64,000 nucleotides of DNA, taken from the NCBI GenBank assembly GCA_916613615.1, contig OU744736.1:7156224-7220223 (forward strand), in the 5' to 3' direction. The notes under the pieces are model-generated. The model made no database searches, was not told the DNA's origin, and worked only from the letters and a program-made list of their open reading frames with translations. Of this stretch, positions 11,269 to 22,785 are shown piece after piece. A program made the position numbers and the translations under genes. The first letter of the stretch is position 1. Every line of letters starts with the position of its first letter. Source of the stretch: Steromphala cineraria. Taxonomy: Eukaryota > Mollusca > Gastropoda > Trochida > Trochidae.

Positions 11269-11983
11269 TTTACACCCCTTGGGCGGTTATATCCCTTCTT
11301 TTTTCAATTGGTTTTATCACATAACTACCTTTTTATAGGTGTTTACCCCTTACACCCCTTGGGAAGTTATTGACTTTATTTTAGTTGAATGTTATATGCC
11401 GTGAGCTCCATCCGCGTAGGTTGGTTATCTCATAACCACCTTGGTCGGTTATAAGATTGTAAACAATTGCAAACAATTGGACTTGTAAAATTTGGATTTT
11501 TAATCAAACAAGAAAGTTAAGATTTATGAACAAGGAAAGTGGGATTCGAACCAGGGACCTCTATGTTGTCAAGCAGCGCTCTTACCTGTTGAGCTACCGT
11601 GGTTCCATGCCAGTTGATGTTAATTTTTGTGTGTCATGTTTGATTTTTTATTTCCCCCTATAAATATATATTAATATTGCAATAAAATAGTTTGTAATGT
11701 AAGGAATCAAGTTTTTGGTTCTAAAACACTTTGCAGGGGGTATTGTAAGTAGTCTAAAATAGTATTCTTATCAAGACATATCAAACCTGCAAACTAAAAC
11801 GTTTTTCAATTATTTGTATGTAATCCAATTTAGTTGAAATACGGTAATAAAATAGTTTTTATTGTAAGAAATCAAGCGTTTATTTCTAAAACCCTAATAT
11901 GGGGGTATTTTAAATATTTTTTCTTATCAAGAAATGATAAACCCGCTATTGATATCAGTAAAACGTTTTTAAATTAATTGTTT
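11269..11983 (+). repeat. 0.7-kb repeat, copy 1 (with tRNA-like segment and internal duplication)
   Basis: Begins TTACACCCCTTGGGCGGTTA and matches 12143-12863 in direct orientation, with an offset of about 873 bp at the left end and high identity by eye. Inside, a segment of about 165 bp is itself present twice: AATAAAATAGTTTGTAATG near 11680 and AATAAAATAGTTTTTATTG near 11848, each followed by the same order of AAATCAAG, TTATCAAG and AAAACGTTTTT blocks. There is no coding frame. Confidence 0.85.
11535..11607 (-). repeat. tRNA-like segment in repeat copy 1
   Basis: On the minus strand it has an A-box-like TAGCTCAACAGG and a perfect B box GGTTCGAATCC at tRNA spacing, with a D stem GCTC/GAGC. 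The anticodon stem does not pair in my fold and the acceptor stem is weak. I read it as a tRNA-derived relic rather than a functional tRNA. Confidence 0.6.
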
Positions 11984-12024
11984 ATAAACAAATTAAGTTG
12001 AAATCATTGCAGGAATCTTCCGCG

Positions 12025-12156
12025 GGAGTGTAAGTCAAATAATAACCCGTTTGCCTTGGGTTATGGAAATAACCTCTGCTCGGGCTACGCCCTCGCGAGG
12101 TTATTTTCCATAACCCCTCGGTACCGGGTCATTATTTACTACTTACACCCCTTGGG
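12025..12156. repeat. Long imperfect hairpin between the two 0.7-kb repeats
   Basis: The left arm (GTGTAAGT, AATAATAACCCG, GGGTTATGGAAATAACCTC) pairs with the right arm (GAGGTTATTTTCCATAACCC, CGGGTCATTATTT, ACTTACACC). Each arm is roughly 55 bp, around a GC-rich loop. The outer right arm overlaps the first bases of repeat copy 2. Confidence 0.75.
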
Positions 12157-12863
12157 CGGTTATATCCCTTCTTTTTGCAATTGGTTTTTACTCATAACTA
12201 CCTTCTTCCAGGTGTTAACCCCTTACACCCCTTGGGAAGTTATTGCCATTATTTTATTGAATGTTATATGTCGTGAGCTCCATCCGCGTAGGTTGGTTAT
12301 CCCATAACCACCTTGGTCGGTTATAAGATTGTAAACAATTGCAAACAATTGCTCTTGTAAAATTTGGATTTTTAATCAAACAAGAAAGTTAAGATTTATG
12401 AACATCGAAAGTGGGATTCGAACCAGGGACCTCTCTGTTGTCAAGCAGCGCTCGTACCTGTTGAGCTACCGTGGATCCATGCCAGTTGATGTAATTTTGT
12501 GTGCGTCATGTTTGGTTTTTTATTTCCCCTATACATATATATTAATATTGCAATAAAATAGTTTTTAATGTAAGGAATCAAGTTTTTAGTTCTTAAACCC
12601 TTAGCAGGGGGTATTGTAAGTAGTCTAAAATAATATTCTTACCAAGACATATCAAACCTGCAAAATGGATCACTAAAACGTTTTTCAATTATTTGTATGT
12701 AAACCAATTTAGTTGAAACACCCTAATAAAATAGTTTTTATTGTAAGAAATCAAGCGTTTATTTCTAAAACCCTAATATAGGGGTATTTTAAGCATTTTT
12801 TCTTATCAAGAAACGATAAACCCGCGAATGATATCAGTAAAACGTTTTTAAATTAATTGTTTT
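12143..12863 (+). repeat. 0.7-kb repeat, copy 2
   Basis: Second copy of the 11269-11983 repeat, with the same internal duplication. It carries the second tRNA-like segment on the minus strand at about 12408-12480, again with intact A- and B-box-like blocks. Confidence 0.85.
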
Positions 12864-15728
12864 TCAACATTTTTAAAATACGTAAATACATAAGGATATA
12901 CCAGACATTTTGAAATTATTCACGCAGCTTTATATGATTCGCTGCTTTTAGCAAGTGGTTTAACGAAATCTTTGATCTCTCCAGACTTGATTCATACACT
13001 GGTTTAAGGACCACGTAAGGACACATGAATTAACCGAACACTTTGTAAGATTTGACCTGAAGTCTAACGGTATTTAGTTTCGTATTAGTTCCTGTAACAC
13101 AGCTTAACCCACATGGAGATTGGATAATGTATTGCAGGTCACGACATTGAGTCTTTGAAGCTTTAGCTCAATATAAACATGGAAAGCCTAGGCCATTTTT
13201 CTTACAATGTATTGCTTTGGTTAAAAGCAAGAAGATCATAATTTTAATGGTAAGAAAGTGAAATCTAAGAAGTTTATAAAAAGGAGTTGACAGAGACGTC
13301 AACATCAGTTTTTGTTCTGAAAAGTGACGTCAATATTGTATTCTGGAAACATCTTGCTGGCACAGTAATAAAAAAGATGATTAAGTCTATTTCACGAAAT
13401 TCTTCCATATTCTTCTTAACCGGTGCCCAGCTGACGTGTCCAGTTGACGTGTCTTAAATGTAATGTGACGACGTTGATGTGCACGCCAATCAAATTGCTA
13501 ACATCTACGTAACTCATTATCTCACTCACTTGCTTATGTACAGCTGGAAACCAGATTTATTAGACTTTTAATCAGCATTTTATACCAGGTTTTTAGAACG
13601 CAGATGGATGTGACTGTATCAATATGTGGAATGTTATATGCAAAACAGTGTGAATCCAAATATAACATTCATTTTCGATACGAATCGAAACCTTATATAT
13701 ACACATGTATATATAATTGAATAGTTCAACCATTGGTAAATAATGTTTAATTATTTTATTATTGATATGTGTTGTAAAAACTACGGAGATTGATCATAAC
13801 GTACTATAGATTATCCACTGTGGCGCCTATCTTTTCATAAGAGAACAAATATAATAAACAACATATAACCGTTCACACTTTTCCATTCCTTTCAAACCAC
13901 TATGGTAAAAGTATCCACCGTCTAATGATCCGAGTGAAAGGTATCCGGTAGGTGTTTACAATGGATGCAAATAAGGGAGATATCTTGAGTTGCAACTATG
14001 ACAATATGCCGAAACCCCGAAATTTGTGTTTGCTTATTAGAATAGAGGCTACCCCGAACTGAGCTGCCTTTGTGGGGAGAGAATGCCAAAATCCATTCAG
14101 AGAAGGAATGAAATAAGATATTTTAAGGACGCTTCGGGTAATGTTTATGCTCTTGAAGGTGCTGATGTTAGTTTTTGAACAAGAATCGAGAAAATCAATA
14201 ACTGAAATTGAATAAATATAGTTGTTCTAAATGTTCTAAGCATATTATGATAAATGTAGGCGTTGTTTAAAAAAACGAAGCTATGAAATGAAATGACATA
14301 TGTAAGGGAAGTAACTCTTACTGGATTAAAGCTTCATCGCCTCAGAGAGCCCGTACGTATACCTTTTAGAAGGATGTCTACTGCAGTATAGCTCCCAGGT
14401 GCTAAGCCTTCATGTATTAAACCTTTGTTCTTAACATTACATTTACTAAGTTTTTATATTTCCAAGTACAAGAATCCTTTAAAACGGCTATTTGAACATT
14501 TAGAGTGGCAAAGCAATTTAGATAAGATTGATTGTCTCATGTACAATATGAGACGTACTGAAAAGAAAACGACAGAGAAACTTGTTTACTTTAGAAATAA
14601 AGTGGTTTTCACATAGGCTTTTAGCTTGCTTGCCAATCTAATTATATATATGTTTCGATTATTCATCATAAAGTGTTATTATGCATTATTCCTTTGACTT
14701 TAAATAGAGCCTATTAATTAAAGCGCATCGAAAATCGAAAATTTAGATATGTCATGCCTGTGACATGACTGTGATGATTTTATGTTGATGTTTTTTTTCT
14801 GTATTCAACGAATTCTTTGAATACACATGAGACAAACAAATATACTTTAATCGGTTTGATACAATATTAAGGTATATCTTTTAACTTGTTTTCATATTCG
14901 AAAATAAAAGGGTTCAGTTCCCACAACTCACTGACACCAAAGTTAAACTTTATAATTTATAAACAAGTCCAAAATATTCTACCAGAATTTTTTAATTACA
15001 ATATACGAGTAAGTCCTTGTTAGGCTGAAAATGGTGGATATTTTAAAGAATTTACCCATGTGAATGACAAACTAATATCAGAATCAAATGTTTGACGCAA
15101 TTCTTGGTGTTAATTCTCTGTGTCTCTGAAACGGCCTTTTAGAATAACTACATTTTTTTGTTGTTCAACGGGCATGAATAATACTATGACGACGTAGATA
15201 AAGTCTATGTGGAGCTTCCCGGTTAAATTCTTCCGGATTTTAATGAGCGATTCACTTCCGGTGTCAAGAAAAGACAAAACGTCAAACTATCGAGTTACCT
15301 TTCACGGATTTATTGTATGAAAACATTGTAAGTATGACATGATGATAAGCGTGCTGTGACCACTGTCAAGTTGTCTAGCGTTTGACCCTTTCTGTTTACC
15401 GGCTCACTTGCTCGGAAATAAATCCTGAAAAAAAACTGATAAATTATGGTCAGACCAATGGCAGCCGCAGAGATGTCTTTGATTTAGTCCACTTCAGGTC
15501 GCAGAATGAACAAGTATAGATGTTTATTAAGATGAATGTCAAAGATCGGAACAAATAGAATATCGGTCAATGTGATTGAATGAGTATGATGTTTCAGACA
15601 AAATAATAACCAAATGTCTCCGAGTCAAATGATCCGATGTCAATAACATGTTGATGTCTGTTATCTGGAACAGAAGGTAAAAAAATCGGAAAAATTATTT
15701 AAGTTAATAGCATTTTCACTCTCAGTTT
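12864..15728. other. Intergenic, no gene seen
   Basis: AT-rich, with no frame above about 63 codons and no repeats I could confidently pair. Confidence 0.5.
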
Positions 15729-18009
15729 ATATATGGGTGGAATTCAAAATTGGTAGGTTTTTCTGTCCAGTCCAATTTTTAAAAAACATAGTGTGTCTTT
15801 TAGGGTTTTTTTGTTCTAGAAAATATATTTAGCCATTGACAAGTACATTTTCGTGATCAACCATTAATTTTTCCATTTAAAATGTTTAATTTAATAACAT
15901 TTTAGGGTCAAATTTGGCATATTTACTCTGTCCTGAGGTGACGGTCCTCATACAACTTTGCCAAAATATCATACAAATAAACATAACCAAACAAAAAAAT
16001 ATATTTTATTCTTATAACCATTCATCATGCATGTACAAACTGCATTTAATTTTGTATTGATTTCAAAAATAAAAATTCTACAAATTGAAACATGCCTGTC
16101 CTAAGATTTTGTGTCCTGACCGTTACCATGTAGATATTTCCTTCAATAATTTCCCCCTGGAACTGGATTGGAATTTTATTTGCTGTGTCTGATTGACAAA
16201 TGCTCTTTGCATATGACAGTTAGTGAAATAAAAGGATTCGGTACATTTTGCAGAAATATGACACCAACAAGCAGGTATAAATATGATGTGTCACCCTTAA
16301 ATGTCCAGACCGTTACCGTTGGATTTTGTGCATTTGTATTCTCCCTTTGTCTCAATAATAATGAGCTTTGTTGCTCAGAACTGGAAGATGTGGAAGGCAT
16401 GTCCTTTGACATCTTTAAGGGATCATTCATTGTGTTATTTTAAATTATTTACAAATTGTCCTGACCATTACCGGTCCTGACCGTTACCTTTTTACAAAGT
16501 AACGGTCAGGACAGTTCTGGTAACGGTCAGGACAAACCCATTTTTATTTGGAGAAACTAACTAAGTTATTCATAAATATTTTAAGAAATATTAATAATGA
16601 AATTATTTTAAGATCATAAATTGTTTAGGCTTGGGAGTTTACTGTTCAGAGTAGTTTTAATGAAATGGTTTTAAAATAAAAGTTTTGAAGTAACGGTCAG
16701 GACAAATAAATAGTAACGGTATGGACATATGTCAAATAAATTTTCTTTTTGAAGAATATTTTCTGAGGTTAGTTAGTGAATTTTTAGTTATCTATTGAAT
16801 ATTAATAGCAGAAACCACTACATATATTTCTGATAGATGTCTTAATTTTTTATGAGATAATTGACAAAGAAAACTATGGTAACGGTTTGGACAAAATGTG
16901 CAAACTGTATGGAACAATATCAGCAATAAATGCACTTGCCTGTGTAGCTTAATCATTTGTCACAGTGTGCAGTTTGATAGTTGTTGCAGTATCTTTCAGA
17001 ATTCTATTCTTTACAAGTTATACAATGGAAAAAAAACTTTGTTTTTACACAGATGTCCTGACCGTTACCAAAAATGTCCTGACCGTTACCCCTCATTTAC
17101 TTGATTGCCAAAAACACTTTTCTTTCAATAATAATTAGGTGTCAAAATCAAGACAATGTGTATTTGTATTCTTTACAAGCTATAATCTGTTAATATTAAA
17201 AATACAAATTTATTTTTAAGTTTTGTTGTTGATTTCATAACAAATGTCCATACCGTTACCATGGCAGTGGATGAAATATGCAATACAATCTAAAATTTAC
17301 CATTTCTAATTCACATTTCACTTTTTGTTCAAAATAGAGTTAACAATAAAGGTTAAAGAATATTTATTTTTATCTTTCATGTTATGTCTCTATAGTGAAT
17401 TGAATTGAAGAAGACTTATGTCCAGCCCGTTACCATACATGTCCCGACCGTTACCAGTTCTGTCCCAGCCGTTACTGGAGCTAATTGACTTCTCTAATTA
17501 ATTCATGATAATACACGAAGCTCTCTTCTTTAAGTAGATGTCATCTAAACGTGTTCGCGGATTAGCAGCAGATGCTTATTTGAGATAATTTCACCTATTG
17601 AAAACTATAAACACAAAAGTTTCTGAGAAAAATGCTATTAAATTGTGTTAAACAATGAAAAGATACAAAAAAAGGACTTTAAATTTTATTAAGAACAGTT
17701 TTTACCTTCAAGTGTCATTTATACAATGTAAAAGATGTAAATGCCATCGTTGAAAGATTTTTCTAAATTTTAGTTAAAATTCTTTTTTTCTGATTAAGAA
17801 ACGGTAACGGTCAGGACATTTTCCTTCCGTTTAATTAATTATGTTTCCACTAAAATCTTAATTGGTACACTTGAGCCTGACGGTTTGTATTTTCTCATAA
17901 TCAAGTGTTTGCCAATTTATTTGAATAAAAAATAATCCTTTTTGAGGAGTTTATTTTGACCATTATGAGAAATTGAAAATCCTACCAATTTTGAATTCCA
18001 CCCATATAT
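15729..18009. mobile_element. 2.28-kb inverted-repeat element carrying 16 copies of a bipartite 16-bp site
   Basis: The ends are near-perfect 35-bp inverted repeats: 15729-15763 (ATATATGGGTGGAATTCAAA...) and 17975-18009, one mismatch by eye. Inside are 16 copies of TGTCC-N3-CCGTTAC(C/T). Plus-oriented copies start at 16112, 16302, 16457, 16473, 17054, 17075, 17245, 17419, 17440 and 17461. Minus-oriented copies start at 16498, 16519, 16689, 16712, 16878 and 17803. A degenerate copy lies near 15929. No transposase is encoded; the longest frame is 91 codons with no features. It looks like a non-autonomous DNA transposon, with the sites acting as protein-binding sites (inference). Subterminal arrays of short transposase-binding motifs are known in CACTA and hAT elements, but here the sites span most of the interior. 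Confidence 0.85.
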
Positions 18010-18317
18010 ATGATGATTTAAATCCCTATCCTTATAACTTTGAAACAATAATCTGATAATCCTGGAGTTAATTATTGATCTGAAGAATCCTTTCCTACAA
18101 GAGTCATTTAACTATAAAATACAATATTATACCAAAAAATCGGCCAAAATCCAATCATAAAACAGCTAACTTCAAGTTGCAACCATCAGTTTAGTTGGCA
18201 ATGAATTGATGATCAATTATAACTGAAATTTTGTTAAGCTTTGTTCTTCAAAACATTATTACATAATTATCTAAACAATTGTTCTTTTGTGCATAAAATA
18301 TTTTAGAACATGTATGA

Positions 18318-19490
18318 TGAAAGACATGAACATTATGTTGATGTCAAATCTTTTTGATGATGTGATGTTTAATGGTCTTTCAGATCCAACTACTGTCACA
18401 GATGAGATTGAAACTATTTTTCTGTCAAATATTTGTGAAAATAATGATAAACCTTATAAGTAACTTTAATTTAGAAAAAAATATTTTTATTGATTTCTAT
18501 TCATTGTAGTAGGTGTACGCTTAATATACAAAAGAACAATGTCAGTGTTTTAATTCAACCTGAAACATTCATGAAATACATTCATTGGTCACTTTATTGT
18601 AAAATAAAACAAGAGCTTTTCATTTAAGAAGACAGAGCGTTTTGTGAAAGCTATAGTTTTTTCAAAATGTAAAACATCCTTTATTATGTAACTGCTAAAG
18701 TTAGTGTTAATTTAGTTTGTTTGATCAAAATAGATTGATATCAATTACAGACCTGAAAGCACTGCTTGAAAGTCTTAATCGTCACCACATTCTGTAAAAT
18801 ATCAAATGAAAAATCATTTGTGACATTGTAAACATATGTATCAGCATTTTGATGTTTTTTGGTACAGATAATGTTGATGAATATATTGACAAGTTTAAAA
18901 CAAGGGTAAATTATCTGTATCTTAATCTGTCATTTCCTTGATTTAAATTTGATTCAATGTGCAAAATGTTAAGCGTAAATAACCATCAATAATATTGTTT
19001 ATAACAGTTACTTGTGATGATGTTTCTCTCGCTTTGAAGAAGGATGTTGCTGGTAATTTCATCAAGGATCTGCAACAAAAACAAAAATTTGTTAAAACTC
19101 TTTGCAAAAGATTAAGAAGTTTTTTCCTTAATCAAATAATCATTAACTGAATTTAAGCAAAGTGTTGATATGGCCAATGTTTGTGAGTTAAAATCATTAA
19201 AGAATCAAACTGTTATTGATTGTTCGGCAAAAAAACTTAGAATTAAAATGGAATTGTCAATGAAATTAGCAAATGGAGAAAATCAAGACCTTTAAATTTC
19301 TTTTACATTGATTTATTTCATGCTTAGTCTGCCAAGAAGTCTAAAAACTGCATTTCCACAACAAATTGTAGAGGCTTAGATCGAGTTTGTATTTATAAAG
19401 ATTCTTTTATTGGGAAAGTTGATACGTCCCTTTCTTTTCATTTAAGACATGTGTGCCTTGAAATAGTGTTTGTCGTTTGTTACTATGTTC
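18318..19490 (+). pseudogene. Exon-like coding fragments of an unrecognised gene or element
   Basis: Several plus-strand stretches look coding. About 18318-18463 gives a frame containing SNLFDDVMFNGLSDPTTVTDE. About 18866-18906 gives DNVDEYIDKFKTR, preceded by an acceptor (TTGGTACAG) and followed by a donor (GTAAAT). About 19015-19290 gives ALKKDVAGNFIKDLQQ and then, after a one-base frame change near 19140, FKQSVDMANVCELKSL. About 19334-19490 is a Cys-containing frame (SKNCISTTNCRGLDRVC) after an acceptor-like TTCATGCTTAG. Exon phases do not join cleanly and at least one frameshift is needed, so a decayed gene or transposase is likelier than an active one. The family was not recognised. Confidence 0.35.
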
Positions 19491-19597
19491 TCATTGGAAA
19501 AGGAGAATAGTCTTTTTTTAAAGCTTATCCAAACTTTTAAAATATTTCTGACTTAAAATCTTTTAATGTGTTAATAACAAGTTAGGAGCTTCAACAG

Positions 19598-20790
19598 TCC
19601 TGCCTCATGACTGTGTATTGAATAGGAGCCTTTTACAGTCTAGGTCCTAATTTTGCAAGTCTTATATTGACTGAATACACAATGGAGTGAAAAGCCTTAA
19701 CAAATAAAATAATATTATATAAATGAAGGTACAGTCATTCATTTAAATCTTTCATAGAGTATTTACTCTACATCTTTGTTTAAGAGTCAGTTTGAATTAT
19801 CAAACTATTGTTTTATGTACAAGAAAAGGTAGAAGTCTTTCCAGATCAATTCATATAAAATAATTCCAAGTTCTAGTGTCAAATCCTTGGATCTGCTACC
19901 GTTTTTAAGTTCTTTTTGGCACATCATGTTTTCTTGTTATTATGTTTCTTTAGCATCACTTCAACCTAAAATCACTACTGGTACTGTAACTCTTTATTTG
20001 GGTGTTTGATTGCAGAACTTCTACTTGGTAATTTGCTTGCATTTGGCACCTTCAAGTCAAGTGTGGATGTACCTGATTTAAACAGTATTTTATTTCCAAA
20101 ACAGGACAGTTATTTACAAAATGAATTGTGACATATACAAACTTAATGGAAAAAGGATAAGCAAACAGGCTAAAGAATGCTTCTCATAAGACACACTTAA
20201 CGAACTATTATATGAGTACAGTGACTCATAAAATGCAACTACACTTGTAAAAATATCTTACTAATAATAATAACCCGATAATTTGCCTGCATTTAGGGCC
20301 TCAAGTCAGAGCGGATGCACCTAGATGATAGAATGATTTTTCTGTTGTTTCTTCCCCCCCCCCCCCCTTTTATATTCCTGTCTGTGTTGTTGCCACATAT
20401 GGCTTTGTCATGTTCATTATTGATTTAACGAGGTACATTAATGAATTACAATCTCGTGCATGTACCAGCTGATTGGAAGAGCATGCCCTCTTATGTACAG
20501 ATACCTGGATGTTAACATCAATATATCATGACCACTTGCATCAAGAGTTGGGTCCAACATTAACTAACTGAAGATGCCTTCTGTCATTAAAACTCACATA
20601 TGAAGTAGTTGAGAAAGATTAGAGAATTGTTTTCTTTACCATGGTTCGAAATTAGCGCTAGTCAAGTCCTGCTTCATGACTGTGTATTAAATAGGAGCCT
20701 TTTATATAGTCTAGATAGCCTTATATAGCCTCAAGAAATAAAATAACATAAATGAAGGTAGTCATTATTTATAATTTTTCATAGACTAAA
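19598..20790 (+). repeat. Dispersed duplicate pair (19598-19760 and 20667-20790)
   Basis: CATGACTGTGTATTGAATAG followed by GAGCCTTTTACAGTCTAG matches CATGACTGTGTATTAAATAG followed by GAGCCTTTTATATAGTCTAG. Both continue into AAATAAAATAA and ATGAAGGTA blocks. The region between them is non-coding and includes a 14-base C run at 20354-20367. Confidence 0.65.
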
Positions 20791-20839
20791 TTTTAGTCTA
20801 GCGCTAGTCTAGTAGCCCAGGGCTAGCAGAATCTATGCT

Positions 20840-21365
20840 AGTACACATGAACTTGTTTATCATCCTGATTATCAACCCAAATGGATACTTATCTAAAATT
20901 GCTGACACAATCTCTTTTAAATGAACAAGCAGAAAAAAATCAATACTAAACATCTACATTTTTATTAGATCATGATTTGCAATTAAGCACAAATGTCAGT
21001 ACAAATGAACTTGTTTTTTATTCTGATGGTCATCTTTCATTTTAAAGGTTACTGAATGACCATTAAAACTTGTTATCAGACACAATTTCTTAAGAGTGAA
21101 AAAATCAATACTGGAATATTAGTAAAATATCTGCACATTGTTTGGTCATGTCTGGTACGTAAGCAGATATATCAATTGAGTTCCATCTGACCAAGTACAT
21201 ATGAACTTCTTTATCATCGTGAAGGTCAACCTAGGCTTAATGGGGACTGAATTACCTCGAAAATTGATATCTGTAGGCAAAGTCTCATAAGCGTGAGCCG
21301 GCGGAAAAAATCAATATTGAAATATCTACACATATTTTTAGTCAGCTGCTGAATTGCATGGTACT
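20840..21365 (+). repeat. Three-copy degenerate tandem repeat
   Basis: Units begin with AGTACAxATGAACTT at 20840, 20999 and 21194 (spacing 159 and 195 bp). Each has TTTATCAT-CTGATGGTCA-like and AAAAAATCAATACTGAAATAT-like blocks. Non-coding. Confidence 0.7.
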
Positions 21366-22138
21366 GATATGTTCAACAGATTGATTTGAACGTTAAGATC
21401 TTAAGATAGCAAACATGACTTGATCAAGGATAGATATCTTGTAAGCTTAAAAGAAGCACTGTTATGAGATATTGCTGACATATCCTATAGGATCCTGCAC
21501 AGTAGATTTTAATCATTCAAACTGTGGACTTTAGGCTACCAGTAAATCGGTATCAGTCTCACAGAAATGCTAGTTCTGCATAAAAGATTATATTTTGAAA
21601 TCTTGATGAAGAATCAAAACTCGATATGACAAGCTCTTTAAAAATGGCACAAGACATTTATGAAGTATTGTTTGTAATAAAGGTTTTTTTTTTCCAGATC
21701 TAATAAAGTTCACTACTGAGTAGATATTATCATTTATCACAACATTTGTGTTAAGAAACTACTTGTCTGATGACAATTTAGGATAATGAATAACATGGAA
21801 ATCATTGTTTAGATCTTCATGAATTATCCGAAAATAACCAGACTAGCCGATAGGATTTTTATCCCCTGCCACAACAACTTTGTTGGGAGACAGAAACAAC
21901 CTCTGTCCATCCATCCATCTGTGGAGTTGTTATTCTCCGATTCATAACTCAAGAACCAAAGGATGATGACTATTATATGTGCAACAATCATTATGTAGTG
22001 AAGCCTTCCAACTTAACCATATGTTTGGTAGTTTCAACGGAAACACAAGTTTCAATTCTGTTTCCTGGGTAGAACCTATGGAGCACAATTGAATTTAAGT
22101 TCAAATCATGCATCCGATCCACAAAAGGACAGTACCTC
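21366..22138. other. No gene; part of a mollusc-type repeat
   Basis: Around 21860-22060, CCCCTGCCACAACAACTTTG and a CATCCATCCATC run resemble low-copy relics of the GTCC-rich repeat class seen intact at 33-35 kb. Otherwise featureless. Confidence 0.35.
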
Positions 22139-22300
22139 GGTGTTGTTCCTAGAGGGGGTCCTGGGGATATTTGCCCACCCTTTTTGCTTGGTGTCCCTTA
22201 AAATTTGGAGAAGAAGGATACTTTTACCATTGCAAGGGGTCCCATCTGCTCAGAAAAGGCCAAAGTGACCCCCTTAACTGACCATCTAGGAACAACACTG
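22139..22300 (-). mobile_element. Short MITE family B, copy 1
   Basis: The ends GTGTTGTTCCTAGA and TCTAGGAACAACACTG are inverted repeats. Interior blocks (CCACCCTTTTTGCTTGGTGT, CATCTGCTCAGAAAAGGCC) match three other copies at 23972, 27531 and 31246 in reverse orientation. Confidence 0.75.
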
Positions 22301-22589
22301 TTCCTCCTCTGCCTCTTGACCGATCTATGCAATATAATCTCTGCACATTTTGGCGTCATTCCAAGGAAGACCATGGAGAATATTAAATTGTGATCTTCAA
22401 ACCATGCATCATGACCATCACATAGAGTAACATGAACAGCAAGAGGATATTTATATAAATATTTTTATAAATGTGTGGTCCCGAAGCCAGACTGTTTTAA
22501 CCAGCTACATAGATATATTTGATGATGATAGCGTGACTAAACACAGTAATCAGATGGGCCAGTAAACACGATGTATTGACACTGGTGTA

Positions 22590-22785
22590 TTGATCACAGA
22601 GTGTATTGTTCGGCCTGTAAGCTATGAGACACTACGAGGGGCAGCTTTAATTAAAGCATATGCAAACTGGTACGGGACAGCTAGAGTATTGATTGGGTGC
22701 CGAGGGGAGGGGGAGAGAGATGTAGATCGGGATCGATACATGATGAGCCAGCTGTCTAGGAACGAAGAGCTCTTCAAAACACATG
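22590..22785 (+). other. Candidate first (leader) exon ending in a strong splice donor
   Basis: This is locally GC-richer than its surroundings and ends ACACATG|GTGAGT at 22785/22786. From ATG 22741 or 22744 a short frame (MMSQLSRNEELFKTH) reaches the donor in phase 1. Joined to the acceptor at 25106 (TGTGTTTCAG) that frame would stop after a few codons, so I read it as a 5' non-coding exon, possibly with a uORF. The transcription start is unknown. Confidence 0.35.

Noticed and set aside
11535..12480. Two tRNA genes
   Set aside because: A and B boxes are present but anticodon stems do not pair and acceptor stems are poor. The segments are embedded in a duplicated repeat.
16168..16443. 91-codon plus-strand frame inside the motif-rich element
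   Set aside because: It needs a non-ATG start, overlaps one of the 16-bp sites, and has no recognisable features. Chance is the simplest reading.
15929..17818. CRISPR array
   Set aside because: The 16-bp sites occur in both orientations, have no uniform spacers and lie in a eukaryotic transposon-like element.
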